Shown here: in pieces, positions 10,701-17,050 of the stretch | Layout of the letters: each line of letters opens with the position of its first letter | Numbering within the stretch: the first letter of the stretch is position 1 | From: an uncultured Cellvibrio sp. | GTDB lineage: Bacteria; Pseudomonadota; Gammaproteobacteria; Pseudomonadales; Cellvibrionaceae | Assembly (NCBI GenBank): GCA_946886255.1 | Contig: CAMPIG010000002.1 | Coordinates: 1-59,428 of the forward strand | DNA: 59,428 nucleotides | Reading direction: 5' to 3' | Made by a program: the position numbers and the translations under genes | The notes under the pieces: generated by a model | The model's input: the letters and a program-made list of their open reading frames with translations, nothing else | What the model was told of the DNA's origin: nothing | Database searches by the model: none

Positions 10701-10789
10701 CCTGCCAGCGAAATCAGGCAAATTAAAAAAAGGGTTACGGAGCGCTCGCGTACCGCCAGCGCGGAGAGATTAAAGCGGGAATCACTCAT
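7724..10789 (-). CDS. RND-family efflux permease (AcrB-like)
   Basis: 1021-residue inner-membrane proton-driven pump of the HAE1/AcrB family. One N-terminal transmembrane helix (TLFLICLISLAGLISFL), a large periplasmic pore domain, the TM2-TM6 block with the proton-relay pair in GLLVDDAIIAIEM, a second periplasmic domain and the TM8-TM12 block. Full length for the family. With the adaptor just upstream and the TolC-like protein at 12.7 kb it would form a tripartite drug or solvent exporter. Its start overlaps the adaptor stop by four bases (ATGA), which indicates translational coupling. The sequence is closer in style to the shorter MexK/TriC-like permeases than to AcrB itself. Confidence 0.93.
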   Translation of the reverse strand: MSDSRFNLSALAVRERSVTLFLICLISLAGLISFLKLGRAEDPAFTVKVMTIITAWPGATPQEMQDQVAEKIEKRLQELRWYDRSETYTRPGLAFTTLTLLDSTPPSEVQEEFYQARKKISDEASRLPAGVIGPMVNDEYADVTFALFALKAKAESQRLLVRDAETLRQRLLHVPGVKKVNIVGEQPERIYVEFSHERLATLGVSPQDVFTALNSQNALTPAGSIETGGPEVFIRLEGAFDELQKIRDTPVVTQGRTLKLADVATVKRGYEDPATFLIRNGGEPALLLGIVMRDGWNGLDLGEALDDEMAAINADLPVGISLTKVTDQAVNISSSVDEFMLKFFAALLVVMLVSFLSMGWRVGIVVAAAVPLTLAVVFVVMLATGKNFDRITLGSLILALGLLVDDAIIAIEMMVVKMEEGFSRVAASAYAWSHTAAPMLSGTLVTAVGFMPNGFARSTAGEYTSNMFWIVGIALIASWVVAVIFTPYLGVKMLPETSKVAGGHEAIYNTPRYNRFRALLEQIIAQKWLVAGSVVGLFVLAVLGMALVKKQFFPISDRPEVLIEVQMPYGTAITQTSEATAKVETWLSQQKEARIVTAYIGQGAPRFYFSMGPELPDPSFAKIVVRTDNQDQREVLKHRLRQAIADGLAPEARLRVTQLVFGPYSPFPVAYRVNGPDTDQLRKIAAEVERIMVANPMMRTVNTDWGTRTPTLHFTLDQDRLQALGLSSNSVAQQLQFLLTGIPITLVRENIRTVQVVARAAGDIRLDPARISDFTLVGNQGQKIPLSQIGEVEVRMEEPVMRRRDRVPTITVRGDIAEGLQPPDVSAVITQELQPLIEKLPAGYRIDEAGSIEESGKATVAMLPIFPIMLAVTLLIIILQVRSIAAMVMVFLTSPLGLIGVVPILLLFQQPFGINALVGLIALSGILMRNTLILIGQIHHNEQAGLAPFQAVVEATVQRARPVILTALAAIFAFIPLTHSVFWGTLAYTLIGGTLAGTLLTLMFLPAMYSIWFRISPARGH

Positions 10790-11895
10790 GGGACAACTCC
10801 TGTATCAAGATCGGCAAGGGGCTGCCCCTCCACCCGCACCAACTCACCCTCACGCAATAAATGTGCACCCAGCGCGACGATCCGGTCGCCTTGGTTGAAT
10901 TCACCAGAGACAAGCGCCTCTTCGCCCCCCAGGAATTGGATTTTTATGGCATGCCAGAACACTTTTGCCGGTTCGCCCTTAATTACCCATACGCCCGGCC
11001 CTTGGCCAGCATCGGCTATGGCGCTAATGGGAATTTGCAGGCTTTGAGCGGACTCAGAATTCGCGAGCCTGATAGTGATCGTTGTACCCAAGGGGGCATT
11101 GGCCAACTCGCCCCCTAATACAAAGCGCGCCTCAAAGGTGCGAGTAACGGAATCTGCCGCACTGGACAGCTGACGAAGTTTTGCGGGAACCCAAACCTCC
11201 CCCTTACCAAACGCAGAGGCTTGCGCTAAAACACCCATCGGAGGGCGGAAGGTTTCAGGCAACTGGACTACCGCTTCACGCGGCCCGATATGGGCGAGAC
11301 GCACAACCGTTTGCCCCGCACTGACCACCTGCCCCGGCTCCGCCAGGGTTTCCACCACCACACCGTCGCCATCCGCGACCAGCACCGCATAGCGGCTGGC
11401 ATTGCGCGCCACATCAGCGGCGGCTTTGGCGGCCTTTACCTGCGCGGCTGCTGCGTCTGCAGCGGCCTTGGCTTGGTCATAAGTTGACTCCGAAATCGCC
11501 CCAGTACCGCGTAACTCGCGATAGCGGATCTCATCCTCGGCAGTTTGCAATGCCCGAGCTTGAGCGGCAGATACTGCCTCTTCTTGAGCAAGCGCCGCCA
11601 GTTTCAAGTCTGCAGGATCGATCCGCATGAGCACCTGCCCGGACTTGACCGCCTGGCCAGTATCGACCAAGCGCGCTAACACTTTGCCAGACACGCGAAA
11701 ACCAAGGTCGCTTTGCACTTTAGCGGCAACGGTTCCAGTAAATGCGCGGTTTGCTGAGGCTGAATCCTGCACTTGGGCAGTACGAACCAACGGCACCTGA
11801 GTGCGAGGATCAGTTGGGGCTTTTCCATCACACGCAACCAACACAAACGGCAGCATCAAGATAGCGGTAGAGGTGGCAAGAGAACGCAGAAACAT
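10786..11895 (-). CDS. RND efflux adaptor (membrane fusion lipoprotein)
   Basis: 369-residue periplasmic adaptor that links the RND pump to an outer-membrane channel. The N-terminus is a lipoprotein signal with lipobox VLVAC (Cys near residue 22). A lipoyl half-motif (SDLGFRVSGKVLARLVDTGQ) follows, then an Ala-rich alpha-helical hairpin (about residues 90-160) and the second lipoyl half (ADGDGVVVETLAEPGQ), then beta-barrel and membrane-proximal domains. It is the first gene of the operon; a promoter and an inverted repeat matching the one upstream of the TolC-like gene lie just before it, so TetR control is likely. Confidence 0.92.
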   Translation of the reverse strand: MFLRSLATSTAILMLPFVLVACDGKAPTDPRTQVPLVRTAQVQDSASANRAFTGTVAAKVQSDLGFRVSGKVLARLVDTGQAVKSGQVLMRIDPADLKLAALAQEEAVSAAQARALQTAEDEIRYRELRGTGAISESTYDQAKAAADAAAAQVKAAKAAADVARNASRYAVLVADGDGVVVETLAEPGQVVSAGQTVVRLAHIGPREAVVQLPETFRPPMGVLAQASAFGKGEVWVPAKLRQLSSAADSVTRTFEARFVLGGELANAPLGTTITIRLANSESAQSLQIPISAIADAGQGPGVWVIKGEPAKVFWHAIKIQFLGGEEALVSGEFNQGDRIVALGAHLLREGELVRVEGQPLADLDTGVVP

Positions 11896-11927
11896 ACAAG
11901 GCCCTTCCAGAAGGTGAACAGGCCTAA

Positions 11928-11956
11928 ATTATTATTCTAGTGACCAAATCAGTCAA
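11928..11956 (-). promoter_or_regulatory. Predicted sigma-70 promoter of the RND operon
   Basis: On the minus strand TTGACT, a 17-base spacer and AATAAT precede the adaptor start by about 35 bases. The inverted repeat at 11940-11963 covers the -35 box and part of the spacer, so a bound repressor would block polymerase. Confidence 0.55.
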
Positions 11957-11963
11957 TAGTCAC
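11940..11963. promoter_or_regulatory. Putative TetR operator 1 (RND operon)
   Basis: Inverted repeat GTGACCA-N10-TAGTCAC. The same half-sites and spacing occur at 12611-12634, on the other side of the tetR gene. Confidence 0.65.
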
Positions 11964-11974
11964 AACAAAATATA

Positions 11975-12583
11975 TTATGGCGATAAACTGCGCAGAACCA
12001 AACCCGACAAGAGCGCAGGCGCCTCTTCGGTATAGTCAAAACTGTGTTGCAGCAGCAGCGGATTAATGTAAGGGCGCATCACCAGATATATCGACATCAC
12101 TGTTTCATCCAGCGGCGTCTTACGTTCAAAGTCACCGGTTTGACGCCCCTCTTGCAATACTTCCCGCAGTAGTTTCTGCACTCTTTCCTCATAGGCAAGC
12201 ACCGCCTGCCAGCGTTCGGTTGCCGCTGAAGCGGCTATCTCATACAGCTTACGATCCTGGAAAAACAGGCGTAGGCTAGACTCCGTCATGGTTTTGAACA
12301 AGCGCCGTAACTTCTCGGGTGGTGTATCTGCCCCTTGGATAGCCGCAATTATGTCCGCCTCTATCTCGCCCAGACAGCGCCCGCAAATCACTTCGCCTAT
12401 CGCCTGTTTGGACTCGAAAAACTTATAGATGTAAGCCTTGGAAAAGCCGATGGTTTTAGCGAGATCCGATACCGTGGTTTTTCCGTAGCCATAACGGCTG
12501 AAGTGCTCGGTGGCGGCGACAACGATTTGGGCGCGCACTTCGTGATCGGCAGGCCCTCGGGATGAAACATCTGAATTTTTCAT
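11975..12583 (-). CDS. TetR-family repressor of the efflux genes
   Basis: 202-residue regulator. N-terminal helix-turn-helix around residues 38-58 (TVSDLAKTIGFSKAYIYKFF) and a helical ligand-binding C-terminal domain rich in aromatic and Leu residues. It sits between the adaptor-RND operon and the divergent TolC-MATE operon. Inverted repeats with half-sites GTGACCA and TGGTCAC or TAGTCAC, both with 10-base spacers, lie before each. The likely role is repression of both transcripts and of itself, relieved by a pump substrate. Ligand unknown. Confidence 0.87.
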   Translation of the reverse strand: MKNSDVSSRGPADHEVRAQIVVAATEHFSRYGYGKTTVSDLAKTIGFSKAYIYKFFESKQAIGEVICGRCLGEIEADIIAAIQGADTPPEKLRRLFKTMTESSLRLFFQDRKLYEIAASAATERWQAVLAYEERVQKLLREVLQEGRQTGDFERKTPLDETVMSIYLVMRPYINPLLLQHSFDYTEEAPALLSGLVLRSLSP

Positions 12584-12610
12584 ACAACTCCTTAAAAACT
12601 AGGAAAACAT

Positions 12611-12634
12611 GTGACCATATGGTAATTTGGTCAC
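12611..12634. promoter_or_regulatory. Putative TetR operator 2 (tetR / outer-membrane factor)
   Basis: Perfect 7-base inverted repeat GTGACCA-N10-TGGTCAC in the short divergent region between tetR and the TolC-like gene. Length and symmetry fit a TetR dimer or pair of dimers. Confidence 0.7.
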
Positions 12635-12659
12635 CATTATATCTTGAATGAGGCCCTCT

Positions 12660-14102
12660 ATGTTATTTAATCGCACCCTGCTCTTGCTCATTCTCTGCAA
12701 TCAATTCTCCGGTTGTGTTGTAGGCCCCGATTACATGCAGCCCGACGCAGGGCTACCAAATAATTTCCAAAACGAGGCAATACGGGGCTCATCGCAGCCA
12801 GGCAAAATAGATTTTGTTGAATGGTGGGCGACCTTCAATGATCCGCAGCTCACTCAATACATTCAATCTGCACTGGAGCAAAACCTCGATCTTGCGCAAG
12901 GCCAAGCCCGTGTCACACAAGCGCGCGCCGGTTTGGTTACCGCAACTGCTGCACTCTTACCTTCGGCGAACTTCGCTGCCCAAGCGAGCAGAGGATACCA
13001 GTCTTTAGAAACGCCGCTGGGACAAATACTCAGTTCAATCTCCGATTTTGACCGTTACGGAAATGTTTACGAGGCTAATCTTGAGGCAGGTTGGGAGCTG
13101 GACGTATTTGGTGGCACACGCCGCAACAGGGAAGCTGCGCTCGCCCTTTACCAGGCATCGGAGGCGGGTGTCGCTGCTACACGCATATCTGTTGCGGCAC
13201 AAACTGCTGATGTTTACATCTGTATTCGTGGATTACAAAACCGGCTGATCGTAGCCAAACAGCAAGTGCAAACATTTGAAGAAGTGCTATCCATCGTTAA
13301 ATTACTGCACCGCAAGGGGCTCGCATCCGAGATACAGTTGAGGCAGACGGAGAATTCATTAGCCTATGTCCGCGCTTCTGTGCCCGCACTGGAACTAGCC
13401 GTGGAAACTGCCATCAATGCGCTGGATGTGATGCTGGGTTCACCACCGGGAACACACAGGACTGAACTTATTCAGGTGAAGGGAATACCTGATGCACCTC
13501 CCGCAATTCCCGCGGGATCCCCCAAAAACCTACTTACTCGCCGCCCCGATCTGATTATTGCCGAACGCCGATTGGCTGCTTCAAATGCGGCTATAGGCGC
13601 TGCCGTATCCGAGTATTTCCCCAAATTCTCCCTCAACGGATTACTCGGTAGCGCGACCACGGCCAATGAAAATCTATTTACTCAGGACTCCAGTCAAGCG
13701 GCGGGCATGCTCGGCCTGAGATGGCGCCTGTTTGACTTTGGTCGCATTAACGCGCAAATCAATCAAGCCAAGGGAAAGGAAGCCGAGTTGTTAGCGGCAT
13801 ATCGCCTTACCGCCTTACGGGCTACGGCGGATGTGGAAAATGCCCTGGTCGCCATGTCCACACATGAAGGCCGGGTTAACGAGTTACGCCAGGGAGTAAT
13901 CTCCCTTGAGCGGGCAAAAGCAGCATCCTACGCCGCCTACCACCAGGGTGTGACCAGCCGGTTGGAGGTACTGTATGCGGATGCCGACCTGCTTCGCGCT
14001 ATGGATTTGCAAATTCAGGCCCAGGGTTATTCGGCGCAGGCAAGGGTTGCTGCGTTTAAAGCGCTTGGTGGTGGATGGCAACCCAACAAGGAGAACATCT
14101 AG
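12660..14102 (+). CDS. TolC/OprM-type outer membrane efflux lipoprotein
   Basis: 480-residue outer-membrane channel of the NodT/OprM family. Lipoprotein signal with lipobox FSGC (Cys about residue 19 from this start), then VVGPDYMQP as in OprM homologues and two internally repeated helical-barrel halves (for example QNLDLAQGQARVTQARAGL and the RRPDLIIAERRLAASNAAIG signature). ATG 12660 is preferred to ATG 12648 because TGAGG sits seven bases upstream of it. It is divergent from tetR and is the probable outer-membrane partner of the RND pump. The MATE gene starts on its last base. Confidence 0.92.
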   Translation: MLFNRTLLLLILCNQFSGCVVGPDYMQPDAGLPNNFQNEAIRGSSQPGKIDFVEWWATFNDPQLTQYIQSALEQNLDLAQGQARVTQARAGLVTATAALLPSANFAAQASRGYQSLETPLGQILSSISDFDRYGNVYEANLEAGWELDVFGGTRRNREAALALYQASEAGVAATRISVAAQTADVYICIRGLQNRLIVAKQQVQTFEEVLSIVKLLHRKGLASEIQLRQTENSLAYVRASVPALELAVETAINALDVMLGSPPGTHRTELIQVKGIPDAPPAIPAGSPKNLLTRRPDLIIAERRLAASNAAIGAAVSEYFPKFSLNGLLGSATTANENLFTQDSSQAAGMLGLRWRLFDFGRINAQINQAKGKEAELLAAYRLTALRATADVENALVAMSTHEGRVNELRQGVISLERAKAASYAAYHQGVTSRLEVLYADADLLRAMDLQIQAQGYSAQARVAAFKALGGGWQPNKENI

Positions 14103-15499
14103 TGGCAACCGAATCGCTTGCTAGCCAACGAAATGAGACTGAGCAAAGAAACAATTCCACCGAGGAAATCCTGACCGGCCCCATAGTGCCTGTCATGCTC
14201 CGGCTGGCGCTGCCAACGTTGTTGGTATTGGTAGCTCAAACATTCGTCGGGGTAATTGAGACTTACTTTGTTAGCTCACTCGGGGCAAGTGTTTTGGCTG
14301 GTGTATCGGTTGTTTTCCCCATACTGATGCTTATGCAAATGATGGCTAATGGCGGAATCGGCAGTGGATTGTCTTCTGCTGTGGCTCGGGCCTGCGGTGC
14401 TGGCCGTCGGGATCATGCCGAAGCACTGGTGTGGCATGGCGTTATAGTGGCATTGGTTCTGGGGACGTTATTTGCCGCTGTATTAATCATCGGTGGAAAT
14501 ACCTTGTATCAGTTGATGGGCGTTTCCGGCGCAGCGCTTTCTGCTGCCCTTGCTTACTCAACTATGATTTTCCTTGGATCCCCCCTTATATGGGTCGTCG
14601 CACTTCTATCTGCTGCTTTGCGCGGAGCGGGTGATACCAGGACACCAGCCTGCATCACCCTTGCCGGTGCAATACTCCTTTTGCCTTTATCGCCACTGCT
14701 CATATTCGGATGGGGGCCGATCCCGGCATTTGGTGTGCGCGGAGCAGGACTGGCAGTGGTCATTTACTATGTTATTGCAACGCTGTTTTTGATTAACCAC
14801 ATGAGGTCAGGCAAAAGCCTTATCAAACTCTCTAAAACCCGATTAGGAACCTCTTTTTTTGGAGATATTCTTGGTGTCGGATTGCTGTCCGCTATTGGCA
14901 CAATACAAATCAATTTGACCGTCACCATCATCACCGCTGCCGTGGGTACATTTGGTTCCGATGCGGTTGCCGGTTATGGCATCGCCTCCAGATTGGAATA
15001 CCTACAAGTACCGCTTTTGTTTGGGCTTGGAACGGCAATTATTACCATGGTCGGAATCAATACTGGCGCCGGCCAAATACGACGCGCGCAACGCATAACA
15101 TGGATAGGGGCAGCAATCGCTTTTGCTTTTACACAACTACTCGGCATTATCATTGCGATATTCCCACAACTCTGGCTCACCATTTTTAGCGATCAGCAGC
15201 AAGTACTCATGGTTGGACAAAATTACCTCCAAACAATGGCACCTTTCTATGGAGTAATAGGTGTTGGGATGACACTTTATTTCGCCAGCATAGGAATGAA
15301 ACGCGTGCTCTGGCCAGTCCTCGCAGGAACCGTACGAATGCTAATAGCGGCTCTCGGCGGATGGGTGGTGGTAAGTTATTTTGATTCTAATATACAGGCG
15401 CTTTTTCTAACGCTAGCTGTCAGTGCCGTTGTTTACTGCGCTTTAACAGCTGCTTCGATGCTTGCAATCAGAAAGCCCAACTATTCGAATAACGCCTAA
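14102..15499 (+). CDS. MATE-family multidrug efflux transporter
   Basis: 465-residue inner-membrane antiporter with about twelve hydrophobic segments and the MATE pattern TGPIVPVMLRLALPTLLV at the N-terminus and a repeated second half beginning near residue 240. MATE proteins export cationic drugs or metabolites in exchange for Na+ or H+. The start is GTG 14102, overlapping the last base of the preceding stop codon, with AAGGAG nine bases before it. The ATG at 14075 is inside the upstream gene and less likely. Co-transcribed with the outer-membrane factor, an unusual pairing because MATE pumps work without one; shared repression by TetR would explain it. Confidence 0.9.
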   Translation: MATESLASQRNETEQRNNSTEEILTGPIVPVMLRLALPTLLVLVAQTFVGVIETYFVSSLGASVLAGVSVVFPILMLMQMMANGGIGSGLSSAVARACGAGRRDHAEALVWHGVIVALVLGTLFAAVLIIGGNTLYQLMGVSGAALSAALAYSTMIFLGSPLIWVVALLSAALRGAGDTRTPACITLAGAILLLPLSPLLIFGWGPIPAFGVRGAGLAVVIYYVIATLFLINHMRSGKSLIKLSKTRLGTSFFGDILGVGLLSAIGTIQINLTVTIITAAVGTFGSDAVAGYGIASRLEYLQVPLLFGLGTAIITMVGINTGAGQIRRAQRITWIGAAIAFAFTQLLGIIIAIFPQLWLTIFSDQQQVLMVGQNYLQTMAPFYGVIGVGMTLYFASIGMKRVLWPVLAGTVRMLIAALGGWVVVSYFDSNIQALFLTLAVSAVVYCALTAASMLAIRKPNYSNNA

Positions 15500-15621
15500 T
15501 TTTGGCCTGTTGATGAATATACGAACGTAGGTTTTACCAGAGCAAAATTAGAAAACCAAGTGGACCAGCCACGCCATTAACATTTAAAGTCATCACATCC
15601 CTGTGCACTTAGGCTGCTATG

Positions 15622-16613
15622 TTAAGACAAAACTATCGCATCCAGATTAATAAAACAGCCAGACGATTTTTTATCAATTACCATAAAAAATAACGTCTCA
15701 TCTATGAAAGCAGACACATCAATAATTTCATAGCGATAGATGGAACTACCATGACCGGTCCTTCTGGCTCCTATGATTTCATTACCGTGCACATCAAACA
15801 ACGTGATATAGCAGTTAAAGGGGGCGTCGCTTCCACTAACCTTTAACTCTATAAGCCCATCACCGCCTACAGTAAAAATACCTGATGTCATGATTCCTGA
15901 TGTGATCGTGTGATCATCGTGACCCGATCGTGCATATCTACCGTAAAAGTGATAAATGCCCTCCTTCCCAACCTGGTCACCGTATTGGCAATAGGCCGGA
16001 TAGTATGCGCTCTCGCAACTTGTTACTTGGTCGTCTGTAAACGCGTTACCCTCCAAAATATTCCAGCCATCCAATAATCCAAATTCGAAATTACCGTTAA
16101 TAAAATCATTAGTTGGATAGATGCTATTGGTAAATTCAAATCCATCTATATTGATATGATCGAATGGACTACTTGAAGCATCAACAATCTTAAAATAGAG
16201 GATTTCGCCCACATAGGCTGATGCATCCCAATACACATCATAATACTGCTCATCGTTATTTGATCATCTACATTGCTACCGCCACCTATTTTGAAACTTA
16301 AAATTGCATCACCACCAACCACAAACCGGCCCGATGTTATAACTCCGATATCTGAGTCTCCGCCGCCGTTAAAGCCCCACAAATGAAACGCACCCTGATG
16401 ATTGAATGCACCACCCCAATATTGATCTTGCGATGTAATATCGGTGTCAGAAAAAGCTGTTCCCGACACGACATTCCATCCGGAAAACCCCCCAAGTTCA
16501 AAATCACCATTACTGAAATTATTAGTTGGTAGCGCGACGGAAGCATGTGCGGTAGAAAAAAATGCGAAAAAAAGAATAACAATGCGAAGGAAATCTGAAT
16601 GAATGTTTTTCAT
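15622..16613 (-). pseudogene. Secreted two-module fructan-binding-like protein, broken by a small deletion/frameshift
   Basis: Reads as one gene in two frames. The first frame gives a signal peptide (ending near STAHA) and a module with FELGGFSGWNVVSG, FNHQGAFHLWGF and GGDAILSFKIGGGSNVDD. Near 16250 the frame shifts, and the missing end of the module continues in the next frame as YYDVYWDASAYVG and HINIDGFEF, followed by a second module (FEFGLLDGWNILEG, IYHFYG, GGDGLIELKVSGS). Compared with complete modules in this window, about 20 residues between GGSNVDDQ and YYDVYW are absent, so a small deletion is likely. The start has AGGGGTGG upstream. It is divergent from the TBDR at 17.05 kb, the same pairing as the repeat lipoprotein and TBDR at 33-39 kb. 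A sequencing error alone would not restore the missing strand. Confidence 0.75.
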
Positions 16614-16942
16614 AAACCACCCCTGGTTAAATTCAACTTGAATATTTCAAAATGACCTCTTGGGCTGTATCACAAAGCAGTTGTGTTATCGCGCTACGTT
16701 TATATACACCACTATTTTGGACACTATTATCTTTTTTCATATATTAAAAGCATTTTGGCGCCTCAATGTTTAACGATAGACAAATCAGCCCAAAATATTT
16801 GATTTATTAAGAATTAGATCTTTGCCTGGCATGAATTTGTTAAGCCATATTGTCAAAATGGAAATTAGCTATTACGGATTTTTTGGCTGACGACTCTCCT
16901 TTCGTTCATTTAAAAGCCCATGCAGGAGGTATTCAGTTTTAT

Positions 16943-16971
16943 TTGACCATCGTTAGACATTTTGATAATTT
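16943..16971 (+). promoter_or_regulatory. Predicted promoter of the first fructan TBDR
   Basis: TTGACC, 17-base spacer, TAATTT, about 80 bases before the chosen start codon. The operator at 16944-16959 covers the -35 box and spacer, an arrangement expected for repression. Confidence 0.5.
16944..16959. promoter_or_regulatory. LacI-type operator a
   Basis: TGACCATCGTTAGACA, an imperfect palindrome centred on CG. It fits the consensus TGWCCAWCGWTAGWCA shared by four sites in the locus. Confidence 0.7.
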
Positions 16972-17050
16972 GAGAGGTGCAAGGCTGGATCAACTATTCG
17001 ATCCAGCCCGCTTTCTAACAATAATTCAACACAGGCAGAGGAAGAGCTAT

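Larger units (their letters stand above)
16614..17050. other. Divergent intergenic region before the first fructan TBDR
   Basis: About 440 bases between the broken binding-protein gene and the TBDR. It contains a predicted promoter and one LacI-type operator, listed separately. An open frame that extends the TBDR upstream to 16850 has no signal-peptide character and crosses these sites, so it is not coding. Confidence 0.6.

Noticed and set aside
16850..17050. N-terminal extension of TBDR copy 1 from ATG 16850
   Set aside because: It would put the signal peptide in the middle of the protein and run through the promoter and operator.
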